Shown here one piece after another: positions 25,721-34,799 of a stretch of 64,000 nt of DNA (position 1 is the first letter of the stretch; each line of letters begins with the position of its first letter). The position numbers and the translations under genes are program-made. The stretch comes from DATATV01 sp036268615 (GTDB taxonomy: Bacteria; Actinomycetota; Actinomycetes; Mycobacteriales; Pseudonocardiaceae): positions 1 through 64,000 of the forward strand of contig DATATV010000147.1 of assembly GCA_036268615.1 (NCBI GenBank). Reading direction: 5' to 3'. The notes under the pieces were generated by a model that saw nothing but the letters and a program-made list of their open reading frames with translations, searched no databases and was not told the origin of the DNA.

Positions 25721-27033
25721 CCGCACCCACCAATCCTGTTCGCGTCGCGGTGCTCGGCGCCGGCGTGCGCGGCCGGGACCACGGCCGGCGCATCCGCCGC
25801 AGCGGCGGGTTGATCACGGCCGTCGCCGAACCCGACGACGGGCGGCGCGCGCGGTTCGCCGTCGACCACGACCTGCCGCCCTCGGCGTGCTTCACCGACT
25901 GGCGTGACCTCGCCGAGCACGCCGCGGACCGGGCCGATGCGGTGCTCATCACCACCCAGGACGACGACCACGCCGATTCGTGCGTGCGCTTCGCCGAACT
26001 CGGCCGGCACATCCTGTGCGAGAAACCAATGGCACCGACCGAACCCGACGCGGCCCGGATGGTCGCCGCGGTCGCACGCGCGGGCGTGCTCTTCGCCGTG
26101 CTGCACCCGTTGCGCTACATGCCCTACACCGACGTGATCAAGCAACTCGTGCGGGCCGGCCGGATCGGCCGCATCGTCAACGTCCAACACCTCGAACCCG
26201 TTGGGGCCTGGCACTTCGCCCACTCCTACGTGCGCGGCAACTGGCGCAACGAGCAGGAGTCCAGTTCGCTGCTGATGGCCAAGTGCTGCCACGACCTGGA
26301 CTGGCTGTCCTACCTGATCGAGGCGCAGCCGGTGCGGGTCGCCTCCTTCGGCGGCCTGAGCCACTTCACCAGGGACAACCAGCCCGTCGGCGCGGCCGAC
26401 CGCTGTCTCGACTGCGCGGTCGAGGCCGACTGCCCGTTTTCCGCGCCGCGCCTATACCGGTCCTGTTTCGGCGACCGCGACCGCGAACACTGGCCGTTGA
26501 GCGTGGTCACGCCGACCCCGACCGAGGAGGCGTTGACCGCAGCGCTCGCGCACGGCCCGTACGGGCGTTGCGTCTACGCCTGCGACAACGATGTCGTCGA
26601 TCACCAGGTGGTCGCGCTGGACTACGACAACGGGGTCACCGCGACGCACACCGTCACCGCGTTCACCGAGATGAGCCACCGCCGGACGCGGATCTTCGGC
26701 ACCCACGGCAGCATCGAATGCGACGGCCGGCAGGTGATCATGCACGACTTCCGCGCCCACCCGACCGTCACCGCGACCACCATCGACCTGGCCGAGCACA
26801 GCGACCGCGCTGATCACGGCATCGCCGACCACGGCGACGGGGACCGCGCGGCGATCGCCGCGTTCCTCACCGCTGTCGCCACCGGCGACACCAGCCTCAT
26901 CCGGTCCGGCCCGCGCGAATCCCTTGCCAGCCACCGGGTCGTGTGGGCCGCCGAGCACGCCCGGCACACCAACACGACGGTCCGTTTCACGGACCTCCCG
27001 CCCACCCGAGAGCGTCCAGGAGCGTTGCGATGA
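25717..27033 (+). CDS. Gfo/Idh/MocA-family NAD(P)-dependent oxidoreductase
   Basis: A 438-residue oxidoreductase. The N-terminal Rossmann domain has VAVLGAGVRGRDHGR, and EKPM (residues ~104-107) carries the catalytic Lys of the family. The C-terminal domain contains KCCHDLDW and a Cys cluster (DRCLDCAVEADCPFSAPRLYRSCF) found in one subgroup. Members oxidise or epimerise sugars and cyclitols or cleave glycosides through keto intermediates. Coupled to the ROK gene by ATGA and to the following lipoprotein gene by ATGA, so it is in the same transcript. This fits with sugar-linked metabolism for this locus. Confidence 0.92.
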   Translation: MTAPTNPVRVAVLGAGVRGRDHGRRIRRSGGLITAVAEPDDGRRARFAVDHDLPPSACFTDWRDLAEHAADRADAVLITTQDDDHADSCVRFAELGRHILCEKPMAPTEPDAARMVAAVARAGVLFAVLHPLRYMPYTDVIKQLVRAGRIGRIVNVQHLEPVGAWHFAHSYVRGNWRNEQESSSLLMAKCCHDLDWLSYLIEAQPVRVASFGGLSHFTRDNQPVGAADRCLDCAVEADCPFSAPRLYRSCFGDRDREHWPLSVVTPTPTEEALTAALAHGPYGRCVYACDNDVVDHQVVALDYDNGVTATHTVTAFTEMSHRRTRIFGTHGSIECDGRQVIMHDFRAHPTVTATTIDLAEHSDRADHGIADHGDGDRAAIAAFLTAVATGDTSLIRSGPRESLASHRVVWAAEHARHTNTTVRFTDLPPTRERPGALR

Positions 27034-28142
27034 CCAGGACACAAGTGCTCGCGGTGCTGCTCGCCGGCGCACTGTTCGGCTGCCTCACCGCGTGCTCGAC
27101 CGCGCCGGCCGCGCCCACCGAACCGGAGCTGACCGGAGTCCGTGCGGTCACCGTCCCCGTCGGCACCCCGCAGTCCCTCCCGCCGGGTGACCTGACGGTC
27201 AAGGACCGCAACTGCGGCGAACTGACGGGTCCGCACTACACGGTCGGCATCGCGTGGATCGCGACCGGCCAGGTGCTCGACGAGTTTTCGGCGCAGTACC
27301 TCGACGTCCAGCCGATCCAGGCCGCGCCGGGACAACGGTTGACCATCGTGTCGATCGACCCGACCGTGACCGAGGCGCCGTTCGCCGCGAGTGACCCGAT
27401 CTTCGTCGACGCGGTTGTCGACGGGCACGCCACGACGCTGCCCGGCCTCCCGCTGCCGGACACGTCGCCGATGCCCGCGTCGAACGGTGAGCTGATCATG
27501 ATCAGCGCGCCGACCACCGCGACCCTGCAACTGCGGGCGACCGACGACGGCCGCGCGCAGCTACTCGACCTGCGCACCGGCCAGCAGAGCGGCAGCGCGT
27601 TCACGCACCGGGACAGCACCGTCGACGGCACGCCGTCGGCGACGTCGAACGCGCGGCTGACCGGCCCCGGGCACACCGCGACGGCGACGCTGTCCGCGGC
27701 GCCCGCGTTCACCGTCGACCCGAATCAGGTGGCCACGACGCACAGCGTCGGCCTGGCCGACTATCAGGAGGGGATCGGCTGGGCACCGCCGGGCCAGGCG
27801 TTCGCCACGCTCTCCGCGCCCCAGGTGTCCTGCGTGCAGCCATCGGACGACTGGTTCTGTGCCGCGTACACGTTGGACTTCACCGACTCGACTGCCTTCA
27901 GTTTCACCCCGACGGGTGGCACCGCGATACCGGCTGATGCCCAGGACCGCACGGTCAACCTGGACGGCGTCCCCGACGACTCGTCCAACGCCGTCATCTT
28001 CCGCGTGCCCGCGACGACCACCGGCGGCACCATCACCTGGAACCTCGGCGCCGCACACCCGACGACCGACACGACGGACGGCACGATGCACTGGTCGACG
28101 CCGCCGCAGCCGTTCACGATCGCCGTCACCTTCGGGAAGTAG
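27030..28142 (+). CDS. Lipoprotein of unknown function, Asp/Thr-rich beta protein
   Basis: A 370-residue exported lipoprotein (LAGALFGCLTACSTAP; lipobox LTAC). The mature protein is rich in Thr, Ala, Pro and Asp and has many predicted beta strands, with two similar halves (CGELTGPHYTVGIAWIATGQVLDEFSAQYL and VGLADYQEGIGWAPPGQAFATLSAPQV). This repeated 'GIAW/GIGW' unit suggests an internal duplication of a beta domain. I recognise no enzyme motif; a binding or surface role is possible. The start ATG overlaps the Gfo/Idh stop as ATGA, and an AGGAG site precedes it. Confidence 0.7.
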   Translation: MTRTQVLAVLLAGALFGCLTACSTAPAAPTEPELTGVRAVTVPVGTPQSLPPGDLTVKDRNCGELTGPHYTVGIAWIATGQVLDEFSAQYLDVQPIQAAPGQRLTIVSIDPTVTEAPFAASDPIFVDAVVDGHATTLPGLPLPDTSPMPASNGELIMISAPTTATLQLRATDDGRAQLLDLRTGQQSGSAFTHRDSTVDGTPSATSNARLTGPGHTATATLSAAPAFTVDPNQVATTHSVGLADYQEGIGWAPPGQAFATLSAPQVSCVQPSDDWFCAAYTLDFTDSTAFSFTPTGGTAIPADAQDRTVNLDGVPDDSSNAVIFRVPATTTGGTITWNLGAAHPTTDTTDGTMHWSTPPQPFTIAVTFGK

Positions 28143-28149
28143 GAGCATC

Positions 28150-28392
28150 GTGCGTCGCCCGACTGTCGGACATGCCCGTGCGGTGCGTGCGAGCGTGGGC
28201 GACCTGGAGCGGGTCGCCCGGGTGAAACTCAGCGAGGGCGCCGAGTTCAGCGAGTCGACCGTCGTGGACACGGCGAGCTTCGTGCGGATCAACTTCGCCA
28301 CCGACGCCGCCACCGACGCCGCGACCCTCACCGAGATCCTGCGGCGGGTCGGCGCCGTACTCCTCCGCGGCGCGGACCCGCGCCGCGGGTAG
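28150..28392 (+). CDS. Small hypothetical protein
   Basis: An 80-residue protein starting at GTG 28150, five bases after an AGGAG site that begins directly behind the preceding stop. It contains VGDLERVARVKLSEGAEFSE and an alternating Ala/Thr/Asp stretch (DAATDAATLTEILRRVG). No membrane segment or motif I recognise. It ends the plus-strand transcript, 2 bases before the convergent osmoprotectant operon. Confidence 0.5.
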   Translation: MRRPTVGHARAVRASVGDLERVARVKLSEGAEFSESTVVDTASFVRINFATDAATDAATLTEILRRVGAVLLRGADPRRG

Positions 28393-28394
28393 GG

Positions 28395-29408
28395 CTAGCT
28401 CTGTTCGTTCGTGACGAAACCCTGCTGGATCATCCAGTCCTTGGCCACATCCGCCCAGTCCCGGCCCAGCACATCCACCTGGTAGCTCATGGCGATGATC
28501 TGCTTGTTGGTCAGCCGGTCGGAGATCGGCTGGAGGACCTGGGCGATCTGCGGATACCGGTCCGTGAGTTCCTTGCGGATCGTCACCGCGCCGGCATAAC
28601 TGGGAAAGAACTTCTGATCGTCGCTCAGCACGGTCAGGTTCAATGACTGGGTGCGCGCGTCGGTGGCGAAGATCTCGCCGAAGTTGCACGCCTTCGCGTC
28701 CGCGGTGGCCGCGTACACCGCGCCGGTGTCCAGGATCTGGATGCGCGACTGTGGAACGGTCATCCCGTATTTCTTGACCAGGCCGGGGAAACCGTCGTTG
28801 CGGCTGGCGAACTCGCTCTCCAGGCAGAAGGTCGCCGCCGACGGGTCCTTCTTGGCCAGTTGGGCCAACTGGGACAGCGTGTGCACGCCGTAGCGTTGGG
28901 CCACCTGCTGGCTCTCGGCGAGCGCATAGGTGTCGTTGAACGGAGCCAGCGCGATCCAGTTGATACCCAGCTTCAGGTCGCTGGCCCGAACGGCGTTGAA
29001 CATCGCGCGGGGATCGGCGATCGGATCGGTGTTGCCCTGGTAGCTGATCCACGCGGTGCCGGTGTAGTCCCACATCATGTCGATCTGCCCCTGCTGCAAC
29101 GCCAGCCGGGCGCTGTTGGAGCCCTCGATGTCGGTCAGGTCGCGGACGTTCATCCCGGCCGCCTGCAGGGCGTACTCGGCGATGTAGCCGAGCAGGATGT
29201 TCTCGGTGAAGTCCTTGGAGCCCACCGTGATCGGCACTCCACGCAGCGCGGCGACGGGTTGGATCGAGCCGGGCCCGACCTGGAAGGGCACCGCCCCACC
29301 GGATTCCAGTCCGCAGCCGGCGACCACACCGGACAACAGGCTCACCGCGGACAGCAGGCCCAGCAGTCGCCGGACCGGTCCGCCACGCCGCAGCAGTGCT
29401 CCCCGCAT
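28395..29408 (-). CDS. Osmoprotectant (glycine betaine/choline) ABC transporter substrate-binding lipoprotein
   Basis: A 337-residue OpuCC/ProX-type lipoprotein (lipobox VVAGC). Family motifs are ITVGSKDFTENILLGYIAEYALQAAGMNV, QQGQIDMMWDYTGTAW and a C-terminal domain ending QVDVLGRDWADVAKDWMIQQGFV. The binding pocket in this family uses aromatic residues to cage quaternary amines. It is the last gene of a four-gene operon (permease, ATPase, permease, binding protein) and starts on the stop of the preceding permease. Confidence 0.93.
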   Translation of the reverse strand: MRGALLRRGGPVRRLLGLLSAVSLLSGVVAGCGLESGGAVPFQVGPGSIQPVAALRGVPITVGSKDFTENILLGYIAEYALQAAGMNVRDLTDIEGSNSARLALQQGQIDMMWDYTGTAWISYQGNTDPIADPRAMFNAVRASDLKLGINWIALAPFNDTYALAESQQVAQRYGVHTLSQLAQLAKKDPSAATFCLESEFASRNDGFPGLVKKYGMTVPQSRIQILDTGAVYAATADAKACNFGEIFATDARTQSLNLTVLSDDQKFFPSYAGAVTIRKELTDRYPQIAQVLQPISDRLTNKQIIAMSYQVDVLGRDWADVAKDWMIQQGFVTNEQS

Positions 29409-30193
29409 CAGCGCAGTCCCTTCGGCCCCAGCCAGTGTTCGGCCACCCCGCCGAGCCAGTCGACCAGCAGGGCCAGCGCTACCGCGAGCACCGCGCCGAC
29501 CACCAGTACGGGGAACCGGGACAGTTTGTAGCCGGTGGTGATCAGGTCCCCGAGCCCACCACCGCCGACGAAGGTGGCCAGGGTCGCGGTGCCGACCGCG
29601 AGCACCAGTGAGGTGCGCAGGCCGGCCAGGATGTAGGGCACCGCCAACGGCAGTTCGATCCGGCGGAGCACCGCGGTCGCCGACATGCCGATGCCCCGGC
29701 CGGCCTCCACCAGCGTCGGGTCCACACTGTTCAACCCGAGTATTGTGTTGCGCAGCACCGGAAGCAGCGAATAGAAGGCGATCGGCAGCACCGAGACCCA
29801 GAACCCGACCCAGCCGGTGAACAGAAAGAACAACACCAGCACACCGATGGACGGGGCGGCCTGCCCGATGTTGGCGATGGCCAGGAACACCGGGGCCGCG
29901 AACCGGGCCCAGCGCCGGGACAGCACGGTGCCCAGCGGCACGGCGACGGCCAGCACGATCGCCACCACCATGGCGGTGAGCTTGATGTGCTGCCAGGTGA
30001 GCAGCAGGATTGTCGGGGCGTTGATGTTGCGCTGCTCGATGTCGTCAAGGTTGCCGGTGAACACCCAGATCAGTACCGCGGCCACCACCAGCAGCACCAC
30101 GATCGGCTGAGCCAGCAACCGGAGATTCTCCGCGCGCCGCGACGCGGAGTCCGTGTTGAGTCCCGGGGGAGCGACGTCGGCGTCGGTGCTCAC
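29408..30193 (-). CDS. Osmoprotectant ABC transporter permease
   Basis: A 261-residue permease with six or so membrane segments, and an EAA-like loop (NSVDPTLVEAGRGIGMSATAVLRRIELPLAVPYILAGLRTS) typical of OpuCB/OpuCD. Its N terminus overlaps the ATPase stop by four bases. The second permease of the operon is 31433-32080; two different permeases are normal for OpuC. Confidence 0.93.
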   Translation of the reverse strand: MSTDADVAPPGLNTDSASRRAENLRLLAQPIVVLLVVAAVLIWVFTGNLDDIEQRNINAPTILLLTWQHIKLTAMVVAIVLAVAVPLGTVLSRRWARFAAPVFLAIANIGQAAPSIGVLVLFFLFTGWVGFWVSVLPIAFYSLLPVLRNTILGLNSVDPTLVEAGRGIGMSATAVLRRIELPLAVPYILAGLRTSLVLAVGTATLATFVGGGGLGDLITTGYKLSRFPVLVVGAVLAVALALLVDWLGGVAEHWLGPKGLR

Positions 30194-31440
30194 GACGCGC
30201 TCTCCGGTTCGGCGGTGGACTCCGCAGTGGACTCCGCGGTGGACTCCGTCGCGGGCTGGCCGGCCGTGGTGTCGTGGTCGTGCTCGTGTTCCTCGCGCAA
30301 CTGCCGGACGATGTTCATCACGGTGTCGATCTCGACGACGCCGTCGTACTCGCCCCGCGCCTTGGTGACCACCGCCGAGCCGCCTTCGGTGAGGATGGCC
30401 TCCAGCGCGTCCTGGAGGGTGGACTGCCGGGTGACCAGGTCACTGATCGGCTTGCCGAGGGCGGTCAGCGAACCGGCCGTGGCCAGGTCGCGGACGTGCA
30501 CCCAGCGCAGCGGCCTGCGGCGGGCGTCGAGGATCAGTCCGAAGCCGCGTCGCTGGTCGACCAGCCGTTGGCGCAGCGCGGAGGGCGCCTCGTCCTCGGT
30601 GGCGGTGACCGCGTCGGCCAGGTCCACGTCGCGTACCCGCAACAGGGTGAGCTGTTTGAGCGAGGCGCCCGCGCCGACGAATCCGGCGACGGTGTCGTCG
30701 GCCGGATTGGCCAGAATGGCTTCCGGGGTGTCGTACTGCAGGATCTTCGACTGCGGGCCGAGCACCGCGATCCGGTCACCGAGCTTGACCGCCTCGTCGA
30801 AGTCGTGCGTGACGAACACGATCGTCTTGCGCAGTTCGGCTTGCAGCCGCATGAGTTCGTCCTGCAGGTTTCCCCGGGTGATCGGGTCCACCGCGCCGAA
30901 GGGCTCGTCCATCAGCAACACCGGCGGGTCGGCGGCCAGCGCCCTGGCGACGCCGATTCGCTGCTGCTGCCCGCCGGAGAGCTGTCGCGGATAGCGGTCC
31001 CGGAACTCGGCCGGGTCGAGACCGACCAGGTCCAGCATCTCCTCGACCCGGTCGGCGACCCGCTTGCGGGGCCAGCCCAACAGGCCGGGCACCATGCCGA
31101 TGTTCTGCCCGACGGTCATGTGCGGGAACAGTCCGGCCTGCTGGATCGCGTAGCCGACCTGCCGGCGCAGCCGGTCGGGGTTGATGGACAAGGCGTTCTG
31201 GCCGCCGATGGTGATCGAGCCCGCCGTCGGCTCGATCAGCCGGTTGATCATCTTCATGGTGGTGGTCTTGCCGCAGCCCGACGGTCCGACCAGCACCGAG
31301 ATCTCGCCGGCCGGCAGCGTCATGGTGACATCGTCCACCGCGGGGGACGCTTGGCCGGGATAGCGCTTGGTGACCCCGACGAGCTGGATCTCAACCCCGC
31401 TGACCTTCGGGTCTTCCTGTTCGGCCGGGTGCTCAGCCAC
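30190..31440 (-). CDS. Osmoprotectant ABC transporter ATP-binding protein with CBS domains
   Basis: A 416-residue ATPase: Walker A GPSGCGKT, Q-loop IQQAGLFPHMTVGQNI, signature LSGGQQQR, Walker B LLMDEPFGAVD and switch THD. After the ATPase domain come two CBS-like modules (about residues 270-390), which in OpuA-type ATPases sense ionic strength. The last 20 residues are an unusual low-complexity tail made of STAE repeats encoded by 12-bp DNA repeats, preceded by HEHDHD. It overlaps the upstream permease stop by eight bases. Confidence 0.93.
   Translation of the reverse strand: MAEHPAEQEDPKVSGVEIQLVGVTKRYPGQASPAVDDVTMTLPAGEISVLVGPSGCGKTTTMKMINRLIEPTAGSITIGGQNALSINPDRLRRQVGYAIQQAGLFPHMTVGQNIGMVPGLLGWPRKRVADRVEEMLDLVGLDPAEFRDRYPRQLSGGQQQRIGVARALAADPPVLLMDEPFGAVDPITRGNLQDELMRLQAELRKTIVFVTHDFDEAVKLGDRIAVLGPQSKILQYDTPEAILANPADDTVAGFVGAGASLKQLTLLRVRDVDLADAVTATEDEAPSALRQRLVDQRRGFGLILDARRRPLRWVHVRDLATAGSLTALGKPISDLVTRQSTLQDALEAILTEGGSAVVTKARGEYDGVVEIDTVMNIVRQLREEHEHDHDTTAGQPATESTAESTAESTAEPESAS
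30212..30247. repeat. Three 12-bp tandem repeats encoding the STAE tail
   Basis: GCGGTGGACTCC, GCAGTGGACTCC and GCGGTGGACTCC follow each other at 30212, 30224 and 30236. They sit within the 3' end of the OpuC ATPase gene and add four residues per unit, so copy number may vary without loss of frame. Confidence 0.85.
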
Positions 31441-32080
31441 GGATCCCCCTGGAGATGGTCAACCGTCCGATCAGGACGTAGATGGCGTCGAGGATCAACG
31501 CGATGACAACCACGCCGAGCGTGCCGGCGAGCGCACGGTTGACGGCGTTGACGCTGCCGATGGCCGCCAGGCCGGTGAAAATCATGTTTCCCAGGCCAGG
31601 TCCCTTGGCGTACGCGGCAATCGCGGCGATGCCCATCAACATCTGGGTGGACACCCGCATCCCGGACAGGATGGACGGCCAGGCCAGCCGCAGTTCGATT
31701 CTGGTCAGCACCCGCAGCCGGTTCATGCCGATCCCGCGGGCCGCGTCGGTCACCGCGGGGTCGATGTTGTTCAGCCCGACGATGGTGTTGCGCACGATCG
31801 GCAGCAGCGCGTACAGCACGAGCGCGGTCACCGTCGGCTTCACGCCCAGCCCGAGGAAGGGAATGAGCAGGCCCAGCAGCGCGAAGGACGGAATGGTCAG
31901 GATCGCACTGGCCAGCGCGGTGGCGATGATCGAACCGAGCGGGCTGGTATAGACCGCGACACCGACCAGGACGCCGATGATCGCGGCCAGGATCGTGCAC
32001 TGGACCACGGCGCTGGCGTGCTGGTAGGAGTCGAAGAGCAGTTCCGGCCAGCGCGGGGCGACGAAGTCCCAGAAACTCAC
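31433..32080 (-). CDS. Osmoprotectant ABC transporter permease (first gene of operon)
   Basis: A 215-residue permease (SFWDFVAPRWPELLFDSYQHASAVVQCTI, then NNIDPAVTDAARGIGMNRLRVLTRIELRLAWPSILSGMRVS). GTG 32080 is chosen because GGAGGGGG lies seven bases upstream and family members start near this point; an ATG at 32137 would add a charged N terminus that does not look native. It opens the minus-strand osmoprotectant operon. Confidence 0.9.
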   Translation of the reverse strand: MSFWDFVAPRWPELLFDSYQHASAVVQCTILAAIIGVLVGVAVYTSPLGSIIATALASAILTIPSFALLGLLIPFLGLGVKPTVTALVLYALLPIVRNTIVGLNNIDPAVTDAARGIGMNRLRVLTRIELRLAWPSILSGMRVSTQMLMGIAAIAAYAKGPGLGNMIFTGLAAIGSVNAVNRALAGTLGVVVIALILDAIYVLIGRLTISRGIRG

Positions 32081-32381
32081 CGCGGACCCCCTCCCCGCGC
32101 CTGCGGCTCGGTCGCAGAACGCGTCGTGTCGACTCACCGTGTCGTATCCGCGTCACCTCGCGCAACTCATGGTCAACTCCCGCGCTGTCCGCGGGAACCG
32201 AATTTCGGCGTGTTGACCTGCGGAAACAATGTGTGAAAAAATATTTTCAGTAGACAACGAAAGACCGCACTCCTGATCCCCGCCGTTCGGCACGCCGAAC
32301 CGGCTCCGGTGGTCCGGTCCGGGTTGGAGGGTGGCGCTACCGGCCGCTCGTGGCGCGGGTCGGATCGTCGACGCGGGGCCG
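32081..32381. other. Intergenic region between osmoprotectant operon and methyltransferase remnant
   Basis: About 300 bp with no gene. The centre (32225-32260) is markedly AT-rich, with a run of A and T on both strands, and probably contains the promoter of the minus-strand osmoprotectant operon. No -35/-10 pair is convincing enough to name. The hairpin-like stretch near 32295-32320 (GGCACGCCGAACCGG) may be part of a terminator for the methyltransferase gene. Confidence 0.4.
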
Positions 32382-32969
32382 CTACCGGGCGATGGCCAGG
32401 AAGTGTGCGCTGGTGTTGATCAGCAGCGGGTCCTGGTCGGCCAGTCGGGCGCACGGCAGCGCCGCGTCCACCCGGGCCGCGAACTCGCTCGCACCGGCGG
32501 CGTCGAGTGCCGGCCAGGCGGGTCCTTCCACGCCGTAGACGGTGACGTCGGCCAGCCCGGCAGCGCGGATCTCGGCGCGCAGCTCGTCCGCGGTGTGCCA
32601 GTGCGTCGGGGTGAACCCGACGCGTCCGTCGTAGTGGCCCGAGGCGATGGTGGCCGTGTCGACGCTGTTGTCGTCGGTCGGCAGTTGCCGGGCGTCGCCG
32701 ACCTCCGCGGTGACGCCCGGCAACGTCGCTGCCGCGTCGACGTGCGCCGGCACCACGTCGATCAGGTGCACGCTGTGTCCGTCGCGGGCGAGCCACTCGG
32801 CGTGCACTCCGGTGCCGCCACCAACGTCGAGCACTCGTGTGGGAGTGGCGAGGACCTGCCGGAGCAGTTCCTGGGTGCGCAGGAACTCCAGCCGTCCGTG
32901 CGGTGTTCTGCTGAGCCTGGTGTTCTCCGCGGGACCGCTGCCGTAGTGCCACGCGAGGTCATTGGCCAT
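32382..32969 (-). CDS. SAM-dependent methyltransferase with internal deletion
   Basis: A 195-residue class I methyltransferase-like protein. The SAM motif I is VLDVGGGTGVHAEWLARDG, followed by LIDVVPAHVDAA and EVGDARQLPTDDNSVD. Family members continue with a strand-4 block (LLLGPLYHL) and a ...RVLRPGG strand-5 block. Here the sequence jumps from SVDTA straight to TIASGHYDGRVGFTPTHWHTADEL, so about 70 residues of the catalytic domain are absent while the frame is kept. SAM binding might persist but activity is doubtful. Its start ATG 32969 is divergent from the ABC-2 system. Confidence 0.75.
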   Translation of the reverse strand: MANDLAWHYGSGPAENTRLSRTPHGRLEFLRTQELLRQVLATPTRVLDVGGGTGVHAEWLARDGHSVHLIDVVPAHVDAAATLPGVTAEVGDARQLPTDDNSVDTATIASGHYDGRVGFTPTHWHTADELRAEIRAAGLADVTVYGVEGPAWPALDAAGASEFAARVDAALPCARLADQDPLLINTSAHFLAIAR

Positions 32970-33139
32970 AAGGCATTCTGCTGGCGGTCATGACCAGCGA
33001 GCAACGACGTTTCCGCTGCCGGCCGGTCGTTGCCGCGCGCTGATGACATTAGTCATCGCGAAGCGGTGACTCGGCCTCACTACCGGTCCGGTCCGGCCGG
33101 CGGCATCGTTTTCCCCAGCCAACAGGGAGAAGGACGGCC

Positions 33140-34045
33140 ATGTCAGGGGACGTGCTGCGGGTTCGGGCACTACGACACCGCTATCGGGACACCGTCGCGC
33201 TGGACGGGGTGGATCTGGATGTGGCCGGGGGAGAGTGCGTTGCCCTGCTCGGGCCCAACGGCGCCGGCAAGACCACGCTGGTGAACCTGGCGATCGGGTT
33301 GTTACCCCGGCAGGACGGGGAGATTCGGCTGGCCGGTCGAGATCCCAGGATCGCGGCGACCCGACGGCGGCTCGGCGTCGTGCACCAGGCCCTCGGCTTT
33401 CCCAGCACGCTCAAGGTAGCCGAATTGGTAGCCGGTGCTGCCATTCGCGCCGGGCGACCACGGAGTGCGGCCGGGCCGATCATGGCCGAGTTGGATCTCA
33501 CCGAACTGGCCGGCCGCCGCGCTGCCCGGCTTTCCGGCGGGCAGAAGCAGCGGTTGCAACTGGCGATGGCGTTGGTGACCGATCCGGCCCTACTCGTCCT
33601 GGACGAACCGACCGCCGGGCTGGATACCGTTGCTCGCCGCCGGTTCTGGCGGATTCTGTCCGAGCGCCGGGCCCGGGGCGCCGGAGTGCTGGTCACCACT
33701 CACCTGATCGAGGAGTCCGCCGCTGTCGCCGACCGGGTGGTCGTGCTCGACCATGGTCGGGTCGTGGCGGCTGGGCGACCCGACGAACTGATCGCCCAGC
33801 TGCCTGATCGGACGGTGATCGTGCGCACCGTTGTCGGTCACGACCGGCTGGCGGCGCTGCCGGGCGTCGTGTCGACCAGTGTGGACGGTGAGTTGGTCCG
33901 ACTGCGCACGCGGACACCCGAGGCGCTGCTGCGGGTGTTGCTGGCCGAGGACCCGGACCTGGCCGACCTCCGGGTGGAGACCGCGGGCCTGGCCGAAGCC
34001 GTGCTGGGACTGACCGAACCGACCGAACGGGTGGCGGCGGCATGA
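33140..34045 (+). CDS. ABC-2-type transporter ATP-binding protein
   Basis: A 301-residue ATPase of the drug/antibiotic exporter (DrrA/CcmA) type: Walker A GPNGAGKT, Q-loop VHQALGFP, signature LSGGQKQR, Walker B LLVLDEPTAGLD, switch THL, and the long C-terminal domain typical of two-component regulated exporters. ATG 33140 follows AAGGACGG. It overlaps the permease start by four bases (ATGA). The histidine kinase and response regulator follow directly, so they probably control this exporter. Confidence 0.92.
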   Translation: MSGDVLRVRALRHRYRDTVALDGVDLDVAGGECVALLGPNGAGKTTLVNLAIGLLPRQDGEIRLAGRDPRIAATRRRLGVVHQALGFPSTLKVAELVAGAAIRAGRPRSAAGPIMAELDLTELAGRRAARLSGGQKQRLQLAMALVTDPALLVLDEPTAGLDTVARRRFWRILSERRARGAGVLVTTHLIEESAAVADRVVVLDHGRVVAAGRPDELIAQLPDRTVIVRTVVGHDRLAALPGVVSTSVDGELVRLRTRTPEALLRVLLAEDPDLADLRVETAGLAEAVLGLTEPTERVAAA

Positions 34046-34779
34046 ACCGGCGGGTGTTCGCCGTCGAACTCCTCGACGAGTTGCGCGGCATAGTCCGGGA
34101 ACCGACCGCACTGCTGTTCTCGGTGCTGATGCCGGTGGGCCTCTTCGCCATGTTCGTGGGCATTTTCGGCCGGGACGCCAGTGGCGGCCTGTCCGGCGGC
34201 ACGTCGATGCTGGCCACCTTCGGTACCTACGGCGTGATCGTGGTGACGATGATGAACCCGGGCATCGGAGTCGCCCAGGACCGGGAACGTGGCTGGCTGC
34301 GGGCGAAGCAGGTCTCGGCGGTGCCGATCACGCTGACCCTGGCCGCGAAGGTCGTCGCCGCGCTCACCTACGCCTTCGGTGTGCTGGCCGCGATGGCGGC
34401 CACCGCGGCGGCGCTCGGCGTGCTGGACACCTCGGCCGGCGCACTGGTCCGGCTCGGCGCGGTGCTGTTGCTCGGCTCGTTCCCGTTCGCGCTGCTGGGC
34501 CTCGCCGTCGGCTTCCAGGCCCGGGCCGGCGCGTCGGCGGCGATCCTCAACGCCGTGCTGATGCCGGCGGCCGTGCTGTCCGGGCTGTGGCTGCCGCTGG
34601 CCATCCTGCCCGCGTTCTTCCAGCAGATCGCCCGGTTCCTGCCGACCTACCACCTGGCCGAACTCGCCCGGGCCCAACTCGCCGGCGGCGAGATCCTGCC
34701 GCACATCTCGGTGCTGGTGGCCACGACGCTGGTGGCGGCCGGGCTGGCCGCGGTGGCCTATCGTCGAGCCAGGACCTGA
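34042..34779 (+). CDS. ABC-2-type transporter permease
   Basis: A 245-residue permease with six membrane segments (about 20-42, 55-75, 98-122, 135-155, 163-183 and 220-240). It is the partner of the ATPase gene it overlaps (ATGA). The substrate could be an antimicrobial, lipid or peptide; nothing in the sequence decides it. Confidence 0.9.
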   Translation: MNRRVFAVELLDELRGIVREPTALLFSVLMPVGLFAMFVGIFGRDASGGLSGGTSMLATFGTYGVIVVTMMNPGIGVAQDRERGWLRAKQVSAVPITLTLAAKVVAALTYAFGVLAAMAATAAALGVLDTSAGALVRLGAVLLLGSFPFALLGLAVGFQARAGASAAILNAVLMPAAVLSGLWLPLAILPAFFQQIARFLPTYHLAELARAQLAGGEILPHISVLVATTLVAAGLAAVAYRRART

Positions 34780-34799
34780 GCAGGAACAACGAGCCGACA

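Noticed and set aside
14115..28392. Secondary-metabolite biosynthetic cluster
   Set aside because: There is no polyketide, peptide synthetase, terpene or RiPP core gene; the content is transport and hydrolysis.
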